From contig NZ_JAMKYL010000001.1 in assembly GCF_027158465.1 (NCBI RefSeq), forward strand, positions 372,001-436,000: a DNA stretch of 64,000 bases. The letters are read 5' to 3'. The notes below the pieces were generated by a model. It was not told where the DNA came from. It saw only the letters and a program-made list of their open reading frames with translations, and searched no databases. Numbering within the stretch: the first letter of the stretch is position 1; every line of letters starts with the position of its first letter. A program made the position numbers and the translations under genes. The DNA is from Oxalobacter paeniformigenes. GTDB lineage: Bacteria; Pseudomonadota; Gammaproteobacteria; Burkholderiales; Burkholderiaceae_D. This document shows, piece by piece, positions 43,306 to 51,134 of the stretch.

Positions 43306-45678
43306 GGTGTGTTTCCTTTCGATGGTTGCAGGTAGGGGTATCCGGAAAATCTTGACGGCAGCTGGCGTGTCCGTTGCGGATTGCATGATGTCGGCGGTGG
43401 CGGATGGCCGGAAAAAGCGCAGGCGCAATGCGTTGGCGACGACGGTGACGGAGCTGAAACTCATGGCGGCCGCGGCGATCATGGGGTTCAGGGTGATGCC
43501 GGTGAAAGGGTAGAGGATGCCTGCGGCGACGGGAATACCGATGAGGTTGTAGAAGAATGCCCAGAACAGGTTTTGCCGGATGGTTTTCATGACGGCGCGG
43601 CTTAGGCGGATGGCGGTGACGGCGTCGGTCAGATCGCTCCGCATCAGGACGATGTCGGCGGATTCGATGGCGATGTCGGTGCCTGCACCGATGGCGATGC
43701 CGATGTCGGCGCGCGCCAGTGCGGGGGCGTCGTTGATGCCGTCGCCGATCATGGCGACGCGCTTGCCTTTTGCCTGAAGGGCGCGGATGGCGTTTTCCTT
43801 GTCTTGCGGCAGGACTTCGGCTTGTACGTCGTCGATGCCGGTGGCGCGCCGGACAGCTTCGGCGGTGATGGGGTTGTCGCCGGTGAGCATGAGGGTGTCC
43901 AGTCCCATGTTTTTGAGTTCGGCGACGGCGCTTGCGCTGGTGGGGCGGATGGTGTCGGCGACGGCGATGAGGCCGCACAGGGCGTCGCCTCGGGTGATGT
44001 AGAGGACGGTTTTGCCCTGTTCGGCCAGTGTGCGCGCGGTGTGGTCGATCGGTTCGCCTGTCGTGATGCCGAGTGTGTCGGGCAGGCGACGGTTGCCGAT
44101 TTGGCAGTATCTGCCGCCGATCGTGCCGCCGATACCTTGTCCGGGCGTCTGGGTGTATCCGGTGACAAGGGAGAACGCAATGCCGCGTTTTTTGGCTTCG
44201 TCGATGATGGCTTGACCCAGCGGGTGGCCGGAGAGGTTTTCCAGCGAGGCGGCGACGGAAAGCAGGGCGGTTTCGTCCATGTCGCTGGTGAGGATGATGT
44301 CGGTGACGGCGGGTTTGCCTTCGGTGACAGTGCCGGTCTTGTCGAGGATGACGGTGGTGATGGTCTGGGTGGTTTCGATGGCTTCGGCGGTTTTGTAGAG
44401 GATGCCGGCGGCGGCGCCACGTCCTGCGCCGACCATGATGGCGGTCGGTGTGGCCAGCCCGAGGGCGCAGGGGCAGGAGATGACCAGTACGGCGATGCTG
44501 GCGGACAGGGCGAATGCGACGCTTTGGCCGAGCCATAGCCAGACGGCGGCGGTGAGGATGGCGATCCCGATGACGACGGGGACGAAGTAGCCGCTGACGG
44601 TGTCGGCCAGTCGGGCGACGGGAGCTTTCGACGAAGTGGCTTCGTCAACCAGCCGGATGATCTGTGCCAGCGCGGTATCGTCGCCGACATGGGTGGCTCG
44701 CATGAGGAAATGACCGCTGCGGTTGATGGTGGCACCGGTTACCTTGTCGCCGGGCTGTTTTTCGGCGGGGATGGATTCACCGGTCAGGGTGGATTCGTCC
44801 AGATATCCCGCGCCTTCGGTGATGATGCCGTCCACTGGAACGGTATCGCCGGCCTTGACGGCAAGGATGTCGCCGACGGCGACTTGTTCGGCCGGGATGA
44901 TGGTTTCGGTGCCGTTGTCGATGCGCCGCGCGGTTTTGGGAGCGAGAGCGAGCAGCCGGGTGATGGCTTCGGAGGTTTTGCCTTTGGCGCGGGCTTCGAG
45001 GTAGCGTCCGAGTGCGATCAGGGTGAGGATGGTCGCTGCGGATTCGAAGTAGAGATTGCCGGCGAGGACGGCGGCGCGGGCTGTGTCGCCGTGTCCGAGT
45101 GCGTGCGCCATGCCGTAGAGGCTGGCGATGCCGGAGAGGACGGCTGCGCCGGAGCCGATGGCGATGAGGGAATCCATATTCGGCGCGCGTGCGATTAGGG
45201 TGCGGATGCCTTTGGCGAAGCAGGCGCCGTTGGCGATGAGGACGGGCAGTGTCAGCAAAAACTGGGTGAGGGCGAAAACGAGGGCGTTTTCCGCTCCGGC
45301 GAGAAAGCCGGGCAGCGGCAATCCCGCCATGTGGCCCATGCTGATATAAAAAAGCGGTACCGTAAAAAGCAACGAAAGGATCAGCCGCTTTTGCATGGCG
45401 TGTTTTTCGGTGTCGGCAGTATCGCTCGTTTTCCGGCCGGCTGCGGTGTCGCCAACAGGTTTTGTGGCATGAAGAGTCGCGCCGTAACCCGCTTTTTCGA
45501 CGGCGTCGATGATGGCCTGCGTGCCGGTGATGGACGGGTCGAATGACACGCTCATGCTGTTTTTCAGCAGATTGACACTGACTTCTCCGATACCGTCAAG
45601 CGCGGTAACGGCTTTGTCCACCCGGCTGGAGCAGGCGGAACAGGTCATACCGGTGATGTCGAATCGCTTGTTTTCCAT
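43096..45678 (-). CDS. copA: Copper-exporting P1B-type ATPase with fused C-terminal CopZ-like domain
   Basis: An 860-residue copper pump. Residues 1-70 are an HMA metal-binding domain (DITGMTCSACSSRVDKAV, Cys13 and Cys16). Membrane helices follow, with the TM6 motif ISCPCALGLATPTAIM. The actuator loop has TLTGESIPAEK. The phosphorylation and ATP sites are VILDKTGTVTEGKPAVTD, the HP motif LSGHPLGQAI and MIGDGINDAPALARADIG. Odd: the family normally ends near LRLRFFRPSA, but this frame continues through a 31-residue linker into a second HMA domain (MQKTIGIQGMNCNHCAASVE), which looks like the chaperone CopZ. A ribosome binding site precedes that Met (see internal start). It lies divergent from an HxlR regulator. 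Confidence 0.93.
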   Translation of the reverse strand: MENKRFDITGMTCSACSSRVDKAVTALDGIGEVSVNLLKNSMSVSFDPSITGTQAIIDAVEKAGYGATLHATKPVGDTAAGRKTSDTADTEKHAMQKRLILSLLFTVPLFYISMGHMAGLPLPGFLAGAENALVFALTQFLLTLPVLIANGACFAKGIRTLIARAPNMDSLIAIGSGAAVLSGIASLYGMAHALGHGDTARAAVLAGNLYFESAATILTLIALGRYLEARAKGKTSEAITRLLALAPKTARRIDNGTETIIPAEQVAVGDILAVKAGDTVPVDGIITEGAGYLDESTLTGESIPAEKQPGDKVTGATINRSGHFLMRATHVGDDTALAQIIRLVDEATSSKAPVARLADTVSGYFVPVVIGIAILTAAVWLWLGQSVAFALSASIAVLVISCPCALGLATPTAIMVGAGRGAAAGILYKTAEAIETTQTITTVILDKTGTVTEGKPAVTDIILTSDMDETALLSVAASLENLSGHPLGQAIIDEAKKRGIAFSLVTGYTQTPGQGIGGTIGGRYCQIGNRRLPDTLGITTGEPIDHTARTLAEQGKTVLYITRGDALCGLIAVADTIRPTSASAVAELKNMGLDTLMLTGDNPITAEAVRRATGIDDVQAEVLPQDKENAIRALQAKGKRVAMIGDGINDAPALARADIGIAIGAGTDIAIESADIVLMRSDLTDAVTAIRLSRAVMKTIRQNLFWAFFYNLIGIPVAAGILYPFTGITLNPMIAAAAMSFSSVTVVANALRLRFFRPSATADIMQSATDTPAAVKIFRIPLPATIERKHTMQKTIGIQGMNCNHCAASVEKALKAIPGVSAVTVDLAGKSATLTAQASVTDQALTGAITEAGFEVTGIR

Positions 45679-45763
45679 GGTGTTTTCGGCGCGCCGGGGC
45701 GTCCGGTACCGTTTGTCGTGTTGTTATTGTATCTTTTGGTGTTTTTTTCGCAAGAATGCACTT

Positions 45764-45787
45764 TTTTGGTATATAGTACCCAAAAAG
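45764..45787. promoter_or_regulatory. Operator-like inverted repeat between copA and the HxlR gene
   Basis: TTTTTGGTA, five central bases (TATAG), then TACCCAAAAA form an almost perfect dyad. A second inverted pair, GTATCTTTTGG (45729-45739) and CCAAAAAGATAC (45779-45790), surrounds it. TATAGT at 45772-45777 could be the -10 of the HxlR gene. The HxlR protein is the obvious candidate to bind. Confidence 0.5.
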
Positions 45788-45817
45788 ATACTATTGTTTT
45801 TCCGCGAAAGGATGGCC

Positions 45818-46210
45818 ATGTCCGGTATTGAAAGGGACGCCGGTGCGATACCGGAAACGGTACATTGCCCTGTCGAAGCGACGATCGCCATGATCGGGGG
45901 CAAATACAAGTCGCTGATTCTGTGGAAACTGGCGGGCGGTACCTTGCGGTTTTCGCAGCTGCGAAAGGAAGTGCCTTGTGCGACACCGAAAATGCTGACG
46001 CAGCAGTTGCGTGAGCTGGAGGCGGACGGGCTGGTGTGCCGCAAGGTGTTCGCCGTGGTGCCGCCACGTGTGGAGTATTCGCTGACGCCTTTCGGGCGCA
46101 GTATCATGCCGGTTCTCGAGGCGATGTATGACTGGGGCAGCGCGTATCTGGCGAGGCAGGGTGTGTCTGTGAATTGTTCGATGAAGGCTTTGCCGGATGG
46201 GCGGGAATGA
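45818..46210 (+). CDS. HxlR-family transcriptional regulator
   Basis: A 130-residue winged-helix regulator of the HxlR/DUF24 family: CPVEATIAMIGGKYKSLILW, KLAGGTLRFSQLRKEVPCAT, KMLTQQLRELEADGLVCRKV and VEYSLTPFGRSIMPVLEAMY. The cysteine at the start of the domain (Cys17) is the position used for redox or electrophile sensing in HypR/YodB-type members. A further Cys sits in VPCATPK. The ATG at 45818 is used, with GAAAGGATGGCC as ribosome binding site; the frame extends upstream without meaning. Its divergence from copA suggests control of copA, or of itself, in response to thiol stress or copper. Confidence 0.88.
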   Translation: MSGIERDAGAIPETVHCPVEATIAMIGGKYKSLILWKLAGGTLRFSQLRKEVPCATPKMLTQQLRELEADGLVCRKVFAVVPPRVEYSLTPFGRSIMPVLEAMYDWGSAYLARQGVSVNCSMKALPDGRE

Positions 46211-46323
46211 TGCGCGGTCGGTGGGGCAGGATGGTATGTGCTGGTCTGTGCGGACGGGATGGACGGGCGTTTGTCGTATCGTCCGTCTATAATGGCACGA
46301 TGTGTTGAACGGGTGCGGTGTTT

Positions 46324-46668
46324 ATGAAGTTTCTGATTCCTTATCTCAAGCGTTTGCAGTTCAAATGGGTGGTGGTCGCCAATGCGGTGTTGCTGCTGAT
46401 CGCACAGTTGTCGCAGTTTTATTTGCAACAGCAGCCGGCCGAGGAACGCACGACGGTGATCATCCGCATTCTCCAGTCAAACAATTCGTCGATGTTCTGG
46501 TATCTGATCGCCGGGATCGGTTTTTTTCTGTATTACCGTTACAAGGAAAAGCAGTCGGGGTATTCGGGGCAGTTCATGGGGACTTTCTGGATTCCGCTGT
46601 CGGTATGGGTGCTCGGCATGCTGATCACGACGGTGATGACGCTCAAGTCGCTGGCGGTCTGGCTCTGA
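46324..46668 (+). CDS. Small membrane protein of unknown function
   Basis: A 114-residue protein with three apparent membrane segments: WVVVANAVLLLIAQLSQFYL, FWYLIAGIGFFLYYRYKEKQ and FWIPLSVWVLGMLITTVMTL. Cytoplasmic parts are basic. The ATG at 46324 is likely; a GTG at 46318 is possible. I do not recognise a family, and it has no catalytic motif. It stands alone between the HxlR gene and the helicase gene (the following 280 bases are non-coding). Confidence 0.6.
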   Translation: MKFLIPYLKRLQFKWVVVANAVLLLIAQLSQFYLQQQPAEERTTVIIRILQSNNSSMFWYLIAGIGFFLYYRYKEKQSGYSGQFMGTFWIPLSVWVLGMLITTVMTLKSLAVWL

Positions 46669-46950
46669 TCGGCGGTTGACGCTTTTCGTTTTTCCCGGCG
46701 GTTGTGGCGGTCGCGTCGCCGTTTCGTTGTCGCATTGTCTGTTGCCGCTTTTCCGTGTTTTCGCGGGCGGATGTGTATGCCCGGTCGGGAGACGGTACGG
46801 TTGCCGTGTGCAGCGGCTGTGACGGGCGGCATCGGGACGATGGGGTAAAATACCGCGTGTCTGTTCAATTGTCGTTTCTGCGTTTTTGTCTTTCCGGTCT
46901 GTCCTGGTGGCGTGTCGGGCCGGTGGGGCGTTCGTTTTCCGGAGTGTGGC

Positions 46951-48963
46951 ATGGATGCCGAATCGTCTTCCAGTCTGGTCTGGTCGGATAACCTCGCGGC
47001 GTATGAGGAGGATCTGGCGCGTCTGATGGCTGTCGACGGGCCGCTGGCTTCGGTCGTCGAGGGCTATGGCGACAGGCCGATGCAGCTGGAGATGGCAAAA
47101 GCGGTCGCCCGGGCGATCGTCAATTGCGAGACATTCGTCGCCGAGGCGGGAACGGGTACGGGCAAGACATTCGCATATCTGGTGCCTGCGCTGATGTGGG
47201 GCGGCAAGGTGATCGTGTCCACCGGGACGCGCAATTTGCAGGACCAGCTTTTTTTCCGCGACATTCCGACCGTGCGGCAGGCCTTGTCCGCGCCGGTGAC
47301 GGTGGCATTGCTCAAGGGGCGTGCCAATTATGTCTGTCCTTTCCATCTGGCGCGCACGGCGGAATACGGCCGGATGGAATCGCGGGCCGATACCTATTAT
47401 CTGCGCGAGATCGTCCGCTTCGCCAAGGTGACGGAAACGGGTGACAAGTCGGATTTGCCGACGGTACCCGAGACGGCGGCGATCTGGAATCAGGTGACTT
47501 CCACGAAAGAGAATTGCCAGGGAACGGAGTGTCCGCATTATCAGGACTGCTTCGTGATGAAGGCGCGCAAGGCGGCGCAGCAGGCCGATGTGGTGGTGGT
47601 CAATCATCATCTGTTTTTCGCGGATGTGGTCCTGAAAGATACGGGGGTGGCGGAATTGCTGCCGACGGCCAATACGGTGATTTTCGACGAGGCGCACCAG
47701 TTGCCGGATACGGCGACGACGTTTTTCGGAGAGTTCGTCTCGACGTCCAGGATTCATGAATTGTGTCGCGATACGCAAGTGGAGGGTTTGTCGAAAGCGC
47801 GCGACGGGGCGGACTGGGTGGCGCTGGTCGGCGCGCTGGACAAGGCGGTGAAGGATTTGCGCCTGACCTTGCCGGAAGGGACGAACCGGATGGCCTTGCA
47901 CCAGATCCCGAAGCAGGATGCGTTCATGGCGGCGGTGGAGACGTTCATCGGGGTGCTGGCTTCGCTGGATGAGGTGTTGCAGGCGCAGGCGGAGCGTTCG
48001 GAAGTACTGGCGTCGTGTCAGGTGCGTACCGCTGATATGGAGACCTTTGTGCGCCGGTGGCTGGCGCTGGCCAAAGGCGAGGAAAAGACCGACGATGTGT
48101 TGTGGGTGGAGACTTTCGGTTTGTCGATGCAGTTGCATCTGACGCCGCTGTCGGTGGCGGATGTGTTTCGCAAGCAGCGGGAAGGAACGCCGCGTGCATG
48201 GATTTTCACGTCGGCGACGTTGGCGATCAGGCAGGATTTCAGTTACTTTTCATCGCGCATGGGGTTGGATGACGCGGTTTCGAAAACCTGGCCGAGTCCG
48301 TTCGATTATGGCGAGAATGCCTTGCTGTATGTGCCGCAGAAGATGCCGTTGCCGCAGTCGCCGCATTATTCGGATGCGGTAGTGGATGCGGCCTTGCCGC
48401 TGATCGGGGCGGCGGGCGGACGCACGTTCGTGTTGTGTACGACATTGCGGGCGGTCGGGCAGATCGCGGCGCGGCTGCGGGCGGAATTCAAGGAACGGGA
48501 ATGGTCGTTTCCGCTGTTCGTGCAGGGCGAGTCCGGCAAGACGGATTTGCTGGAACGTTTCCGCAAGTCGGGCAACGGGGTGCTGGTCGGCAGCCAGAGT
48601 TTCTGGGAAGGGGTGGACGTGCGCGGCAAGGCCTTGTCGCTGGTGGTCGTGGACAAGCTGCCGTTCGCGCCGCCGGACGATCCGGTGCTGGCGGCACGTA
48701 TCCGCGCGCTGGAAAAGGACGGCGGCAACGGATTTATGGATTTCCAGCTGCCCGAAGCGATCATGAGCCTGAAACAGGGGGCGGGGCGTCTGATACGCGA
48801 TGCCGGCGATCGCGGGGTTTTGATGATTTGCGACACGCGGCTGGTGTCGCGTCCTTATGGTCGCCGTATCTGGCAAAGTCTGCCGCCTTTTGCCCGCACG
48901 CGCGACGAGGCGACGGCGCGGGCGTTTTTCGACGAACCGGAGCAAGATGACGTGACGCCTTGA
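46951..48963 (+). CDS. ATP-dependent Fe-S helicase, DinG/YoaA family
   Basis: A 670-residue SF2 helicase of the XPD/DinG class, a 5'-3' DNA helicase used in repair. Walker A is AEAGTGTGKT (residues 64-73) and motif II is the DEAH box, VIFDEAHQ (244-250). Four cysteines, Cys129, Cys189, Cys194 and Cys200, sit between motifs Ia and II as expected for the [4Fe-4S] domain (ANYVCPFHL and NCQGTECPHYQDC). The C-terminal half has GSQSFWEGVDVRGKALSLVV and the arginine-finger motif VI QGAGRLIRDAGDRGVLMICD. It resembles YoaA more than DinG in length. The start is ATG 46951 with GGAG upstream. Confidence 0.9.
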   Translation: MDAESSSSLVWSDNLAAYEEDLARLMAVDGPLASVVEGYGDRPMQLEMAKAVARAIVNCETFVAEAGTGTGKTFAYLVPALMWGGKVIVSTGTRNLQDQLFFRDIPTVRQALSAPVTVALLKGRANYVCPFHLARTAEYGRMESRADTYYLREIVRFAKVTETGDKSDLPTVPETAAIWNQVTSTKENCQGTECPHYQDCFVMKARKAAQQADVVVVNHHLFFADVVLKDTGVAELLPTANTVIFDEAHQLPDTATTFFGEFVSTSRIHELCRDTQVEGLSKARDGADWVALVGALDKAVKDLRLTLPEGTNRMALHQIPKQDAFMAAVETFIGVLASLDEVLQAQAERSEVLASCQVRTADMETFVRRWLALAKGEEKTDDVLWVETFGLSMQLHLTPLSVADVFRKQREGTPRAWIFTSATLAIRQDFSYFSSRMGLDDAVSKTWPSPFDYGENALLYVPQKMPLPQSPHYSDAVVDAALPLIGAAGGRTFVLCTTLRAVGQIAARLRAEFKEREWSFPLFVQGESGKTDLLERFRKSGNGVLVGSQSFWEGVDVRGKALSLVVVDKLPFAPPDDPVLAARIRALEKDGGNGFMDFQLPEAIMSLKQGAGRLIRDAGDRGVLMICDTRLVSRPYGRRIWQSLPPFARTRDEATARAFFDEPEQDDVTP

Positions 48964-49015
48964 GGGATTTGTCGTGATGTCGTGCCGGGCGCGCCATCAT
49001 TTGACGGCGCGTTTT

Positions 49016-50356
49016 TTATGCGGTTTTCCGTGTCTTGTACAGGAAGCGCAGGCAGAACATGATGCCGGCGCTGGTCAGGCCCAGGGGGAAGGCCATCCAG
49101 ATACCGGGCAGGCCGCCGTTCATGATGAAGCCGAAGAGGTAGCTGGCCGACAGGGAAATGATGAAGTAGGCGATGAAGGAGTACAGCATCATGATTTTGA
49201 CGTCGAGGATGCCGCGCAGGGCGTTGGCGAAGGCGATCTGGAGGCTGTCGCCGAACTGGTAGAGCATCATCGGCAGAAACAGGCCGCCCAGTGCGAGGAT
49301 GACGTCGGGGTTGTCGGTGAACCATTCGCCGATATGGGGTCTGAACTGCCAGAACAGGGTATTGGAAATGATGGCCATGACGGTGATGAGGCCGAAGCCG
49401 GTGAAGGCGGCGCGGCGGACGTCCGTCGGACGGTTTTGTCCCCTGAAATGGCTGACCTGCACGGCGGTGGCGGCGCCCATGCCGTAGTACATCATGAAAA
49501 AGAGGGTGCTGATGGTCAGCATGACCTGATGGGCGGCCAGGGCGATGGTGCCGATCCAGCCGACCATGATGGTGGTCAGCGAGAACGAGGCGGTTTCCAT
49601 ACCCATTTGCAGGGCGAGCGGCCAGCCCAGGGCATTGAGCCGGTAAAAGTCGGTGCGGTTGACGGTTGCGCGGGCGAAGCCGTCTCGGTAGGTGCGGTAG
49701 CGGGGCAGTTTGAAGAAGAGGACGGCGAAAACGAGCAGCATGACGATGCGCGAGAAAAGTGTGGAAATGCCCGCGCCGGTCAGGCCCAGTTCGGGAAATC
49801 CGCCCACGCCGTAGATGAGCAGCCAGTTGCCGGCGATATTGAGCAGGTTGCCGCCGAGCAGAATCCACATGGATGTGCGGGTATCCATGATGCCGTCGGC
49901 GAATTGCCTGAAGGCGTTGAACAGCAGGACGAATACGAGGGACGCCAGTATGGTCAGATAGTACGGCCTGATGAGCGGCATGAGCTCGGGGGGCTGGCCG
50001 AGTTTGTCGAGGTTGCAGTACAGGATGGCCATGCAGAGGGTGAAAAAAACGCCTGTGGCGGCGTTGACGGCAAGCGCGTTCTTGAGTTTGCCGCCGATAC
50101 CTGCACGGTCGCCTGTTCCGGCGAGTTCGCCGATGACGGGGGTGAGTCCGTAGGCAAAGCCCGTGCTGCCGATGATGACGAGGCTGAACAGGTTGTTGAC
50201 GAAGCTGGCGGCGCCCAGCGATTCGGTGTCGTAGTGCCCGATCATCATGGTGTCGGCGAATCCCAGGATGATGATGCCGATCTGGCCGATGATGATGGGA
50301 GTGCCCAGTACGATCAGTCGGCGGATGTGGTCGGAGATGGAGACGGGCTGTTTCAT
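49016..50356 (-). CDS. MATE-family multidrug/Na+ antiporter
   Basis: A 446-residue inner-membrane protein with 12 predicted helices and the MATE family pattern repeated in two halves: GTPIIIGQIGIIILGFADTM then MIGHYDTESLGAASF in the first, and GWPLALQMGMETASFSLTTI then MVGWIGTIALAAHQVML in the second. This is the NorM-type subfamily, which expels cationic drugs using Na+ or H+. The ATG at 50356 (MKQPVSISDHIRRLI) is used rather than the much longer frame start at 50500, because it fits the family length. No regulator is adjacent. Confidence 0.9.
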   Translation of the reverse strand: MKQPVSISDHIRRLIVLGTPIIIGQIGIIILGFADTMMIGHYDTESLGAASFVNNLFSLVIIGSTGFAYGLTPVIGELAGTGDRAGIGGKLKNALAVNAATGVFFTLCMAILYCNLDKLGQPPELMPLIRPYYLTILASLVFVLLFNAFRQFADGIMDTRTSMWILLGGNLLNIAGNWLLIYGVGGFPELGLTGAGISTLFSRIVMLLVFAVLFFKLPRYRTYRDGFARATVNRTDFYRLNALGWPLALQMGMETASFSLTTIMVGWIGTIALAAHQVMLTISTLFFMMYYGMGAATAVQVSHFRGQNRPTDVRRAAFTGFGLITVMAIISNTLFWQFRPHIGEWFTDNPDVILALGGLFLPMMLYQFGDSLQIAFANALRGILDVKIMMLYSFIAYFIISLSASYLFGFIMNGGLPGIWMAFPLGLTSAGIMFCLRFLYKTRKTA

Positions 50357-50429
50357 GTGTGTCTGGATGTTCGCCGGCATCGGCCGGCATGTGCGGGACG
50401 GGCAATCGTAGCCGGGTTTTGCGTTGCCG

Positions 50430-51134
50430 TCAAAGGGGACGATGATTTTCCAGGATGGCGTGCAGTTCGTTAAGGGTACGGATTTCGTGGTCGGGTGCAA
50501 GGGGCGGTGCGGCTTTCTGGCCGCCCGGGTTATACCAGCAGGTTGCGATGCCCGCGTTTTTGCCGCCCTGGATGTCGGAAGTGAGCGAGTCGCCGACGAT
50601 CAGGGTTTTGTCGGGGGAAAAGTGCGGGATGGCGTTGAATACGGCGCGGAAGTAGGCGATGTCGGGTTTCTGGTGGCCGATGGTTTCCGAGACGAAGATG
50701 CCGTCGAAACAGGTGTCCAGACCGCTGCGTGCAAGGCGGCTGTACTGGGTGACTGCCACGCCGTTGGTGACGCAATAGAGCCGGTATTTTCCGGCGAGCG
50801 CCTCGCAGAGTGCTTTGGCGCCGTCGATGAGGTCGTATCCTTCGCCGAGGGTTTTCTGGTAGTCGCGGCTGAAGGCGGCGCCGTCGACGGCATAGCCCGT
50901 TTCGGCGAAAAGACGGGTGAAGCGCGTGGCGGTGATGGTTTCCTTGGAGATTTCTCCCCGCTCGAAAGCGGCCCACAGACTGCGGTTGATGGTGTGGTAC
51001 AGGGCGCGGATTTCGTCGGTGATGGTCAGCCCGTAATGTCTGAAGGTGATGTCGAGCGCGTTTTTTTCGCTGCGCGAAAAGTCGAGGAGGGTGTTGTCGG
51101 CGTCGAGCAGCAGGATGTCGTACGGTCGGCTCAT
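50430..51134 (-). CDS. yjjG: YjjG-type HAD pyrimidine nucleotidase
   Basis: A 234-residue HAD phosphatase of the YjjG group (noncanonical pyrimidine nucleotidase). Motif I is LLLDADNTLLDF (Asp11, Asp13). The alpha-helical cap holds ITFRHYGLTITDEIRALYHT and FTRLFAETGYAV. Motif II is YCVTNGVAVTQYSRLARSGL. Motifs III and IV are GHQKPDIAYF and TLIVGDSLTSDIQGGKNAGI. The DADNT variant and the small helical cap fit YjjG. It should clear mutagenic or inhibitory nucleotides. The start ATG overlaps the TGA of the upstream HEPN-like gene in an ATGA, so translation is coupled. Confidence 0.82.
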   Translation of the reverse strand: MSRPYDILLLDADNTLLDFSRSEKNALDITFRHYGLTITDEIRALYHTINRSLWAAFERGEISKETITATRFTRLFAETGYAVDGAAFSRDYQKTLGEGYDLIDGAKALCEALAGKYRLYCVTNGVAVTQYSRLARSGLDTCFDGIFVSETIGHQKPDIAYFRAVFNAIPHFSPDKTLIVGDSLTSDIQGGKNAGIATCWYNPGGQKAAPPLAPDHEIRTLNELHAILENHRPL

